From NCBI GenBank assembly GCA_005883445.1, contig VAZL01000084.1, forward strand, positions 1-5,754: a stretch of 5,754 bases of DNA, written 5' to 3'. A model generated the notes under the pieces. That model ran no database searches. It was not told the origin of the DNA and saw only the letters and a list, made by a program, of their open reading frames with translations. Source of the stretch: Alphaproteobacteria bacterium. Its GTDB lineage: Bacteria > Pseudomonadota > Alphaproteobacteria > Rhizobiales > Xanthobacteraceae. Numbering within the stretch: position 1 is the first letter of the stretch; each line of letters begins with the position of its first letter. Below are positions 1-5,087 of this stretch, piece by piece. A program made the translations under genes and the position numbers.

Positions 1-152
1 AGACGCCTTCGGTGCAGGAGCGGCTCAAGGAGGTGGGCGCCGTCACCGTTGCGCCGGAGCGCCGCTCGCCCGCATATCTGCAGACGTTCGTTGCGAGCGA
101 GATCGAGAAGAATGCCGCGCCGATCAGGGCCGCGGGCATCGCGATCGATTAA
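1..152 (+). CDS. Tripartite tricarboxylate transporter substrate-binding protein (Bug/TctC family), C-terminal end only
   Basis: This is the last 49 codons of a gene that begins left of the window; the frame starts at base 3 and ends with TAA at 150-152. The residues read TPSVQERLKEVGAV, then SPAYLQTFVASEIEK, and end AAGIAID. That pattern (a P-x-V-x-E-R-L helix, a loop, a helix ending in E-I-x-K, then a terminal A-G-I) is typical of the C-terminus of Bug-family periplasmic binding proteins. These capture small carboxylates or similar ligands for TctAB-type transporters, or act as orphan binders. Ligand and signal peptide cannot be judged because about 270 residues lie outside the window. It shows no visible link to the stress genes that follow and is probably the end of a separate unit. 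Confidence 0.75.
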   Translation, partial: TPSVQERLKEVGAVTVAPERRSPAYLQTFVASEIEKNAAPIRAAGIAID

Positions 153-318
153 AGCCGGCCGCTACGATCGCGAGGCGCAGCGCACCGCTATCGGCGCATG
201 AGGCTGCGATCAGCGGCGCCCCGCCGGCGTCTTGCCGACGACGCCATATTCGCTTGATTTGGAGCCACCAAAGCCAGCGAGCAACACGCCGCCTTTCGCG
301 CGAACCGGGAGAAACCGG

Positions 319-336
319 CGCGCCAAACTTGGCGCG
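319..336 (-). terminator. GC-rich hairpin just after the ancestral DUF3309 stop
   Basis: Perfect inverted repeat: CGCGCCA (319-325) and TGGCGCG (330-336) with a 4-base loop. On the minus strand it starts 6 bases after the TAG at 345-343 that would end the original DUF3309 frame. No good T-run follows (only GGTTTCTCC), so it is at best a weak intrinsic terminator. Its position supports the idea that the 3' end of the old gene is still in place. Confidence 0.4.
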
Positions 337-342
337 AGGTCC

Positions 343-406
343 CTAGATCCTGCCCAGGGAGAATAAGAATCAAGATAATCAGCAGAATGGTTCCGAGCAC
401 GGTCAT
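343..406 (-). pseudogene. DUF3309 small membrane protein, internally deleted and frameshifted
   Basis: Intact DUF3309 proteins are about 50 residues: an N-terminal LGTILLIILILLL-type helix, a central W-P/G-rich loop, and a second hydrophobic stretch ending near LLLGRI. Here the minus strand reads MLGTILLIILILIL from a GTG at 400-398, set 6 bases after GGGAG; the ATG at 406-404 is possible but sits directly on that ribosome-binding site. After ATT CTC the frame is lost. Moving by one base gives CTG GGC AGG ATC TAG, that is LGRI-stop (stop at 345-343), the expected family C-terminus. The central loop of about 30 residues is missing, as if the two similar hydrophobic coding stretches recombined. 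Left in its present frame, the ORF runs on to 188 as an unrelated arginine-rich tail. The promoter (544-568) and hairpin (319-336) are still present. The family match is from memory of the domain. It could still express an 18-residue or longer hydrophobic peptide. Confidence 0.6.
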
Positions 407-543
407 CTCCCTAGTTTCGTCTCACCGGATTTCTCTGTGGCCTGCACTCTGTCTTCTGTAAGGTATGAATGCTCCTGTCGCCGCCTCGCGACGGAGTAAT
501 CGAAACGGTGCTTTCTCCTCCGGTGAGGATTCCACAGCGAGAG

Positions 544-568
544 AACGTTTTTAGCGCGGGTCTGTTCC
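544..568 (-). promoter_or_regulatory. EcfG (general stress sigma) promoter P1, for the DUF3309 remnant
   Basis: On the minus strand the -35 GGAAC is at 568-564 and the -10 CGTT at 547-544, with 16 bases between. This is an exact match to the alphaproteobacterial EcfG consensus. Transcription would start near 537 and run left, giving a leader of about 135 bases before the GTG at 400. The promoter looks intact although the gene it serves is broken. Confidence 0.7.
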
Positions 569-783
569 CGAGGGTTTCCCATTTCCCTCGGGCGTCTCAG
601 CGGCGTTGCTGGACGTGGGGTCGCGCAGACCGAATGGCAAAAGCTCAGACGCAGGCCATTGCCGGCGCCCGCGAGCCTCATCGTTGCCGACGCTTGCGTG
701 AATTGGGCGCATCGAAGCAACTGTTGACCCCGACGCGTGTGGGCATTCGGCACTGGCCGAACGATTCGGATTGCGGGATGCAA

Positions 784-809
784 GGAACTTTAGCCTCGGT
801 GTGTACGTT
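784..809 (+). promoter_or_regulatory. EcfG promoter P2, for the Nramp-family gene
   Basis: GGAAC at 784-788 and CGTT at 806-809 with a 17-base spacer, an exact consensus match. The start of transcription should be near 816, about 60 bases before the ATG at 878. No other promoter is obvious closer to the gene. Confidence 0.75.
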
Positions 810-877
810 GCTCGTCATCCAGGGATGGCGCAGAGCTCTGTCTACGCCTTCTCGTCGAGCGGCGCTGAAAACATTGC

Positions 878-2179
878 ATGTCGGTCACAGCAAGGCGGGT
901 GCGTGCGGCGCCCGCGTCCGATCCCAAACAGCCGCGGCGCATGCGCGTGCTCGGCCCGGGCCTCATCACCGGAGCCTCCGACGACGACCCCAGCGGGATC
1001 GCGACCTACAGCCAGGCCGGCGCTCAGTTCGGTTTCGCAATCTCGTGGACCATGCTGTTCAGCTATCCGTTGATGGTGGCGATCCAGCAGATCAGCGCCA
1101 GGATCGGCCGCACGACGGGCAAAGGCATCGCCGGAAATCTGCGCCAGCACTACCCCAACTGGCTGCTGCAAGGGATCGTCGCGCTGCTTCTCGTCGCCAA
1201 CACGATCAACATCGGTGCGGACCTCGGGGCCATGGCCGACGCGCTGCGATTGCTGATGGGCGGACCTTCATTGATCTACGTGATCGCGTTCGGCGCGTTG
1301 TGTGCGATCCTGCAGGTGTTCATGGCCTATGCTCGCTACGTCGCCGTGCTGAAATGGCTCACGCTTGCCTTGTTTGCTTATTTTGGCACGGTGATGGTCG
1401 TGGACATTCCCTGGACCGAAGCGGCGCGCGGCTTTTTGATTCCGACCTTCCTGCCGGACGCCGCGTTCTGGACGACCGTGGTCGCAGTGCTGGGAACCCC
1501 CATCAGCCCGTATCTGTTTTTCTGGCAGGCGGCGCAGGAGGTCGAGGATATCCGGGCCGAGCCCGAACGCAGGCCGCTCGTGAAGGCGCCGCACCAGGGT
1601 CCGGACGCGATCCAGCGCATCCGGCTGGACACTTACGTCGGAATGGCGTTCTCCAATCTGGTGGCGCTCGCGATCATCGTCACCACCGCGGCGACGCTCC
1701 ACGCCAGCGGAATAACCGACATCTCGACCTCGAATGAGGCCGCCGAGGCGCTGCGGCCGGTGGCCGGGCCGTTTGCGTTCACGCTGTTCGCCCTCGGAAT
1801 CGTCGGGACTGGCCTGCTCGCGGTCCCGGTCTTGGCGGGATCAGCGGCCTATGCCATCGGCGAGGCGCGCCGGTGGCCCGTCGGTCTTGGCCGCAAGCCG
1901 CAAAAGGCCAAGGCGTTCTATGCGACGCTGACGATCGCGACCATGGTCGGGGCCGCGCTCAATTTTTCCCCGATCAACCCGATCAAGGCGCTCTATTGGA
2001 GCGCGGTGATCAACGGCGTGGTGGCGGTGCCGGTGATGGTGGCCATGATGCACATGACCGCCAATCCGAAGGTCATGGGGAAATTTCCCGTCCATGACGG
2101 CCTGCGCCTCGTTGGCTGGATGGCGACGGCGGTCATGGCGGCGGCCGCGATCGCGATGGGCGTGACGGCCGTCGCCTGA
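878..2179 (+). CDS. Nramp-family divalent metal transporter, divergent type
   Basis: Predicted inner-membrane transporter of 433 residues, close to the family's usual 400-450, with about eleven hydrophobic segments. Segment 1 is GPGLITGASDDDPSGIATYS (residues 26-45); segment 6 is LGTPISPYLFFWQAAQEVED (205-224). In classical Nramp/MntH proteins, which couple Mn2+ or Fe2+ uptake to protons, these are DPGN and (A)-x-x-MPH. Here the first is DPSG, the Met aligns with Ser210 and the His with Tyr212. Loss of the soft Met ligand suggests different ion selectivity, perhaps a hard ion as in Nramp-related Mg2+ transporters, but the substrate is not established. An in-frame TGA at 866-868 bars any earlier start. 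The ATG at 878 lacks a clear ribosome-binding site; the ATG at 941 (residue 22), just before segment 1, is an alternative and is equally poor in this respect. Promoter P2 at 784-809 predicts induction by general stress. The family call is firm, the substrate is not. Confidence 0.92.
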   Translation: MSVTARRVRAAPASDPKQPRRMRVLGPGLITGASDDDPSGIATYSQAGAQFGFAISWTMLFSYPLMVAIQQISARIGRTTGKGIAGNLRQHYPNWLLQGIVALLLVANTINIGADLGAMADALRLLMGGPSLIYVIAFGALCAILQVFMAYARYVAVLKWLTLALFAYFGTVMVVDIPWTEAARGFLIPTFLPDAAFWTTVVAVLGTPISPYLFFWQAAQEVEDIRAEPERRPLVKAPHQGPDAIQRIRLDTYVGMAFSNLVALAIIVTTAATLHASGITDISTSNEAAEALRPVAGPFAFTLFALGIVGTGLLAVPVLAGSAAYAIGEARRWPVGLGRKPQKAKAFYATLTIATMVGAALNFSPINPIKALYWSAVINGVVAVPVMVAMMHMTANPKVMGKFPVHDGLRLVGWMATAVMAAAAIAMGVTAVA

Positions 2180-2199
2180 CGATGTGGCTTCGTGTCCCG

Positions 2200-2224
2200 G
2201 GAACCTTGTCGCGGCAGCACCGTT
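2200..2224 (+). promoter_or_regulatory. EcfG promoter P3, for the csbD-like gene
   Basis: GGAAC at 2200-2204 and CGTT at 2221-2224 with a 16-base spacer, an exact consensus match. Transcription would begin near 2231, about 23 bases before the ATG at 2254. It starts 20 bases after the Nramp stop, so csbD need not rely on read-through. Confidence 0.85.
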
Positions 2225-2253
2225 CTAAAGGTCACAACGAACGGAGACATGCA

Positions 2254-2427
2254 ATGGACAAGGATCGCATCAAGGGTTCGGCTCAACAGGCCAAGGGCAA
2301 GATCAAGGAGGTCGCCGGCAAGGCGACCGGCGACAAGAAACTCGAAGGCGAAGGAAAGGCCGACAAGGTCGGCGGGAAAATCCGCAACGCCGTCGGCGGC
2401 ATGAAGGACGCGCTGCGCGGGCGATGA
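2254..2427 (+). CDS. CsbD family stress protein
   Basis: Small, soluble, highly charged protein of 57 residues, typical for the CsbD/YjbJ family. It opens with MDKDRIKGSAQQAKGKIKE, followed by VAGKATGDKKLEGEGKADK and a second glycine/lysine-rich repeat ending GGMKDALRGR. This matches the family pattern of D-R-I-x-G-x-x-x-x-x-K-G-x-x-K-E then G-D-x-x-L-E-x-E-G-K-x-x-K. Members accumulate strongly in stationary phase and under osmotic or general stress, but their molecular role is unknown. The start is set by GGAG seven bases upstream of the ATG; an in-frame extension upstream lies partly within the promoter and is not needed. The perfect EcfG promoter P3 directly in front agrees with the family's usual stress regulation. 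Family assignment is nearly certain. Confidence 0.95.
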   Translation: MDKDRIKGSAQQAKGKIKEVAGKATGDKKLEGEGKADKVGGKIRNAVGGMKDALRGR

Positions 2428-2560
2428 TCCGCCGCGCTTGCCGCCAGCCGGCCGCCAAGAGGAATCGCCGCGTCCTGCTGCGCGAAGTCTAGCGCGCGGA
2501 CGCGAACCAGCGATGCACCGCGGCGCGCCCGTCGCGCGGCAGTAGCCCGTTAGCACTGCG

Positions 2561-2937
2561 ATGCCAAATCTTGCGAAGTTACCGACGTGGGCAGGGGATG
2601 AGCTCGTCCACGCGTCATGGTCATTCACGACGCGGCCACCACGCCGGGGCTGGTGCTGCGCTGCAAGATCATCGGCGTCCTTCAAACGATTCAAAAAACC
2701 AAGCGCAACCGAATCCGCAATGATCGCGTCATCGCCGTTCCCAAGGATTCGCACCGCGAGCGGGAGCTGCAAGGCGTTGAGGGCCTGCCGTCCGAGGTCA
2801 AGGAAGAACTGGAAAAATTCTTCGTCGCCACCGACGAGCTGGAAGCCAAGACATTGAAGTTCCTCGGTTGGCAGGGACCGGCGCAGGCGAAAAAGCTGGT
2901 CCGGCGTTGCGAAAGAATCTTCAAGAAAAAGAATTAG
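2561..2937 (+). pseudogene. ppa: Inorganic pyrophosphatase (family I), central part deleted and frame lost
   Basis: The first 18 codons read MPNLAKLPTWAGDELVHA (2561-2614), the usual N-terminus of a rhizobial-type inorganic pyrophosphatase. The frame then shifts. From GTC at 2614-2616 another frame reads VMVIHDAATTPGLVLRC, then RNDRVIAVPKDSH, EELEKFFVATDELE and LKFLGWQGPAQAKK, ending at TAG 2935-2937. This matches the C-terminal half of the family. About 50 residues between the two parts are gone. They include the active-site Glu, Lys, Arg and Tyr residues and the D-G-D-P-L-D acidic cluster that binds Mg2+ and pyrophosphate, so no diphosphatase activity is expected even if the 106-residue piece from the ATG at 2617 were translated (it has no ribosome-binding site). 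The enzyme hydrolyses PPi to 2 Pi in the cytoplasm. It is probably an extra, stress-linked copy, since an organism needs at least one working enzyme. A sequencing error cannot explain a loss of this size. Confidence 0.85.
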
Positions 2938-2955
2938 GGTGTCACCGACGACCCA

Positions 2956-2993
2956 TCTGCAGAGATCGCGAACGTCTGCGGAGATCGCGAATG
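2956..2993 (+). repeat. 19-bp tandem duplication, two copies
   Basis: TCTGCAGAGATCGCGAACG (2956-2974) is followed at once by TCTGCGGAGATCGCGAATG (2975-2993), 17 of 19 bases the same. It lies in the 180-base gap between the pyrophosphatase pseudogene and promoter P4. No function is apparent; it looks like a replication-slippage duplication. Confidence 0.8.
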
Positions 2994-3119
2994 TCGGGTT
3001 GCGTACCGAAACCCGTCATCCTCCAACTTTCGTTGAATGTCCGAGCGCGGGTTGGACGGCCGCGGGGCAATGATGCCCGGCAGGATCGGCGAGAAATTCA
3101 TCGGCTCGTGTTGGGCGAG

Positions 3120-3144
3120 GGAACTTTGTCATCGGCAGCGCGTT
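3120..3144 (+). promoter_or_regulatory. EcfG promoter P4, for the 27- and 102-residue pair
   Basis: GGAAC at 3120-3124 and CGTT at 3141-3144 with a 16-base spacer, an exact consensus match. Transcription should start close to 3151, about 45 bases before the ATG at 3196. The spacer shares TTGTC and CGGCAGC with that of P3. Confidence 0.8.
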
Positions 3145-3150
3145 CAGCCG

Positions 3151-3186
3151 ATGCAAAGTGTTGAAGAGATGCAAAGCGTTGAAGAG
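3151..3186 (+). repeat. 18-bp tandem duplication spanning the leader and ribosome-binding site
   Basis: ATGCAAAGTGTTGAAGAG (3151-3168) is followed directly by ATGCAAAGCGTTGAAGAG (3169-3186), 17 of 18 the same. The second copy runs into GAGAACATC and the ATG at 3196, so it supplies part of the ribosome-binding site. Because the unit is a multiple of three, both internal ATGs are in frame with the downstream peptide. Confidence 0.85.
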
Positions 3187-3195
3187 GAGAACATC

Positions 3196-3279
3196 ATGGG
3201 CCGCGGTCTTCTGTTGTGGCTAATCGGAATCCCGATTCCGATTATCCTTCTGATTTGGCTGTTTGGCGGACTTCACTAG
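3196..3279 (+). CDS. 27-residue hydrophobic membrane peptide
   Basis: The peptide reads MGRGLLLWLIGIPI followed by PIILLIWLFGGLH. It is a single hydrophobic segment (residues 5-24) with a positively charged N-terminus, so it most likely spans the inner membrane with its N-terminus inside. I know no named family or function; peptides of this style (short, with an I-P-I-P kink) occur in rhizobia. The start is well supported: GAAGAGGAG precedes the ATG by about six bases. Two upstream in-frame ATGs (3151 and 3169) would add MQSVEEMQSVEEENI, but the first lies where transcription should begin and the second has no spaced ribosome-binding site. The stop codon touches the ATG of the next gene, so the two are co-transcribed and probably translationally coupled. 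Promoter P4 predicts general-stress control. Confidence 0.75.
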   Translation: MGRGLLLWLIGIPIPIILLIWLFGGLH

Positions 3280-3588
3280 ATGTCCGAGCTCGTCCAGTTC
3301 GTCGTGCTGCAACGGAGTGAAAAGTGGGTCGTGAAGTCCCGCGAGTTGGAGCGCGCATTCGGCGATCGGCGCAAAGCCATTCACTGCGCCGTCGAACTTG
3401 CAAATGAAAGCGGAAAGAACGGGAAGCCGGCGCTGGTATTGGCCGGCTCCCGCCATGAATTTGCGCCGGTTTGGACCTTCGGCAAGGATCCCTACCCGCT
3501 GGCAAGGTCCGTTTCGCGCCGGCTCGCCAAGATCGAGCGGCCCAAACTCGACCGCCGGCTCGACCGCCCCAGCCGCCGCGCCGGTTGA
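3280..3588 (+). CDS. Hypothetical protein, 102 residues, soluble and basic
   Basis: I do not recognise a firm family. The first 70 residues look like a small alpha/beta domain: LVQFVVLQRSEKWVVKSREL suggests two beta strands, DRRKAIHCAVELANESGKNG a helix, and PALVLAGSRHEFAPVWTFG a closing pair of strands. Order and size recall small DUF2188-like domains (W-x-V followed by an A-x-x-x-A helix), but this is only a resemblance. The last 30 residues are rich in R and K (SRRLAKIERPKLDRRLDRPS), suiting a disordered tail or nucleic-acid contact. The ATG follows the stop of the 27-residue gene with no gap; only a weak GGCGGA lies upstream, so coupled translation is likely. It should share EcfG promoter P4. 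Confidence 0.7.
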   Translation: MSELVQFVVLQRSEKWVVKSRELERAFGDRRKAIHCAVELANESGKNGKPALVLAGSRHEFAPVWTFGKDPYPLARSVSRRLAKIERPKLDRRLDRPSRRAG

Positions 3589-3686
3589 CGACAGGCGTGC
3601 ACCTCCCGCACCCGATTCGTAACGGCATCTTCAAGGTACGGGTCGCTACCAAGGTGAGCATCGCGCGACGCCAAAGGGCTCTCTGG

Positions 3687-3718
3687 GCCGAAAAAATTCC
3701 CGGCCAAAAAAATCCCTG
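3687..3718 (+). repeat. 16-bp tandem duplication rich in A-runs
   Basis: GCCGAAAAAATTCCCG (3687-3702) and GCCAAAAAAATCCCTG (3703-3718) agree at 13 of 16 positions. The copies lie between the 102-residue gene and promoter P5 and form part of the hairpin at 3691-3730. Confidence 0.65.
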
Positions 3719-3730
3719 GCCAAGGCCGGG
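3691..3730 (-). terminator. Possible minus-strand intrinsic terminator
   Basis: On the minus strand CCCGGCC (3730-3724) pairs with GGCCGGG (3705-3699) across an 18-base loop and is followed by AATTTTTT (3698-3691). This is the layout of a Rho-independent terminator. The only minus-strand gene upstream of it is the Crp/Fnr-like regulator, whose stop lies about 300 bases away beyond an opposing small gene. On the plus strand no T-run follows, so it fits the 102-residue gene less well. Confidence 0.35.
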
Positions 3731-3800
3731 GAAAAATTGATCGTATGAGCCAGCCGATGCCTTAGCGCTGGCCACCCTGTCCGAAGCAAAGTGCGTCGCT

Positions 3801-3826
3801 GGAACCGAATCGCGTCACGATCCGTT
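3801..3826 (+). promoter_or_regulatory. EcfG promoter P5, for the 35-residue gene
   Basis: GGAAC at 3801-3805 and CGTT at 3823-3826 with a 17-base spacer, an exact consensus match. Transcription would begin near 3833, about 25 bases before the ATG at 3858, the same short leader as at csbD. Confidence 0.8.
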
Positions 3827-3857
3827 ATGCAAGTGCGGGAGGTTCTGGAGGTGTATC

Positions 3858-3965
3858 ATGCCGATCTTCCTGTGGGTCGTTTTCCCTTTCGCCGTTTGGT
3901 CAGCGTGCATGGATCAGGCGCTGTCCGTTGCCAAGCCGAGCCATTCAAAAGAATTCATCAGCTGA
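3858..3965 (+). CDS. 35-residue membrane peptide
   Basis: The sequence is MPIFLWVVFPFAVWSACMD followed by QALSVAKPSHSKEFIS, ending at TGA 3963-3965. Residues 2-17 form one hydrophobic, tryptophan-rich segment with a single Cys at 17; the rest is a short polar tail. It could be a membrane-anchored peptide, or less likely a small lipoprotein-like or secreted form, though no clear signal-peptidase site is seen. No named family is recognised. Support for a real gene comes from context: GGAGG sits eight bases before the ATG, and a perfect EcfG promoter sits at the usual distance upstream. It stands alone and converges on the minus-strand Crp/Fnr-like gene 70 bases away. It is probably a general-stress product of unknown role. 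Confidence 0.7.
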   Translation: MPIFLWVVFPFAVWSACMDQALSVAKPSHSKEFIS

Positions 3966-4035
3966 ATAGATTTGACGCGTCCTCGGCGCATCCCGCAGTC
4001 TAGATTTCGGCGCCTCTTTGGCTGCGGCGCGTCCC

Positions 4036-4791
4036 TCACAATCTGGCTTGCAGCGACGATAATTCCCGTCGGCTCACTGCGCGGGCGCCGATGAATCCCA
4101 TGTCGATGGCGCGACGAATCGTCGAGTAACACTCGCACACCATCTCCTGCAGCTTTTCGCGGTCCAATACTTTGATGACGGCCCGACGATAGTCGATTGC
4201 GCCGGTGTCACGCAGCATGGTGGCGGCAGTCGTCACGCTCGATCTGCGCACTCCGAGCATTTCAGCGAGCGCTTCTTGGCTGAGCTGGATATCATCGGCG
4301 CACCTGTCGGCCGACAGCAACAAGACTCGGCTCAAGCGGCTGATGAGATCGTGCAGGGCATTGCAGGCGGTTATCTGCTGCACATGGGCCATCACGCTCA
4401 TGTGGTAGTGGTTGATGCTTTCCTTGAGCTTTGCGCTGTCGTCGAGCATGCGCCGGAACATCGGTCCGGGCATTCGCAGCGCCGATCCGGGCAGCTGCAC
4501 CCTCGCCGAGGTGAACGCGTGCAGGGAACCGAATCCTTCGATGGTGCCGATGGCGCCTTCGCGACCGATGCTCACCGTTTCGACGCTCGTGCCTTCTTCC
4601 AACACGGCCATGAGCGAAACAATCCCGTTCTGCAGAAAATATACTTGCTCAATCTTCTCGCCCGGCTGATGCAGCAAATCGCCGGGCAGCAGCAGCACCT
4701 CGCGCAGGTGGGGAGCAAGCAAGGCGAGATCGTCGGGGGCAAGGGCGGCAAGGAGCCCGTTGCGAATATGGGAATTTTGCACGGTTGTCAT
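4036..4791 (-). CDS. Crp/Fnr-family transcriptional regulator
   Basis: Cytoplasmic DNA-binding regulator of 251 residues. Residues about 15-135 form the cyclic-nucleotide-binding-type beta barrel (PGDLLHQPGEKIEQVYFLQNG at 36-56, SIGREGAIG at 74-82), followed by a long dimer helix near 120-155. The C-terminal winged helix follows (about 166-212), with QLSQEALAEMLGVRRSSVTT carrying the recognition helix near 180-190. No N-terminal cysteine cluster is present, so it is not an oxygen-sensing FNR. Where E. coli Crp has the cAMP phosphate-binding Arg82-Ser83, it reads Thr94-Ser95, so cAMP binding is doubtful and the ligand is unknown. The start is set by GGAG six bases upstream. EcfG promoter P6 lies about 195 bases upstream with a long leader between, so this may be a second-tier regulator that passes the general stress signal to other genes. 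The family is certain, the target genes unknown. Confidence 0.93.
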   Translation of the reverse strand: MTTVQNSHIRNGLLAALAPDDLALLAPHLREVLLLPGDLLHQPGEKIEQVYFLQNGIVSLMAVLEEGTSVETVSIGREGAIGTIEGFGSLHAFTSARVQLPGSALRMPGPMFRRMLDDSAKLKESINHYHMSVMAHVQQITACNALHDLISRLSRVLLLSADRCADDIQLSQEALAEMLGVRRSSVTTAATMLRDTGAIDYRRAVIKVLDREKLQEMVCECYSTIRRAIDMGFIGARAVSRRELSSLQARL

Positions 4792-4990
4792 TGGCTCACT
4801 CCGGCAATTGCGCGCGGGTGTTCGACGACGTGGACGTATAAGAGTACGCTCGCGGACATGCGCGTTCGGCCCGCGGGTGGTGCGGTATCCATCCTCAACT
4901 TTGAAATGCGGGGATCCGCGCTCGAGGACACTAGGAGCGTGGGACCCTAAGAGTCGGTACGGTTGCCGACGCTCAGAAGCACGTTTCAGA

Positions 4991-5015
4991 AACGCCGCTG
5001 GGTGTCTTTGGTTCC
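4991..5015 (-). promoter_or_regulatory. EcfG promoter P6, for the Crp/Fnr-like gene
   Basis: On the minus strand GGAAC is at 5015-5011 and CGTT at 4994-4991, with a 16-base spacer, an exact consensus match. Transcription would start near 4984 and run left to the regulator, giving a leader of about 190 bases. Confidence 0.7.
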
Positions 5016-5087
5016 CGACGACTTCGTTCGCCGGCCATGCGGAGAAGGCGCATCGATTTTGCGAAGCGTGGAAAGCGCCCCATAGAA

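Larger units (their letters stand above)
407..877. other. Intergenic region with divergent EcfG promoters
   Basis: I find no convincing gene in these 470 bases. Open frames exist on both strands, but their translations are rich in R, H and P, match no family I know, and lack ribosome-binding sites. The supportable content is two outward-facing EcfG promoters: one at 544-568 reading left and one at 784-809 reading right. The roughly 215 bases between them hold nothing I can name. Confidence 0.6.

Noticed and set aside
226..245. GGCGTC/GACGCC inverted repeat after the first gene
   Set aside because: A 6-bp stem with an 8-base loop and no T-run; common by chance in DNA this GC-rich.
1493..1497. 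GGAAC inside the Nramp gene
   Set aside because: No CGTT at 16-17 bases; it is coding sequence.
469..1737. Long plus-strand open frame overlapping the Nramp gene in another frame
   Set aside because: The translation is R/H/P-rich with no family resemblance; it is a GC-rich shadow of the transporter gene, which has clear membrane segments and motifs.
1993..2772. 259-codon minus-strand open frame across the Nramp end, csbD and the pyrophosphatase remnant
   Set aside because: It lies antisense to three better-supported features and resembles no known protein.
2617..2937. The 106-codon frame as an intact short pyrophosphatase
   Set aside because: It has no ribosome-binding site and lacks the catalytic core, and the true N-terminus is visible in another frame just upstream.
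4525..4529. GGAAC on the plus strand inside the Crp/Fnr-like gene
   Set aside because: The base group at the -10 distance is not CGTT, and no gene is downstream in that direction.
4276..4950. 224-codon plus-strand open frame antisense to the Crp/Fnr-like gene
   Set aside because: It is the shadow of a certain regulator gene and its residues form no recognisable domain.
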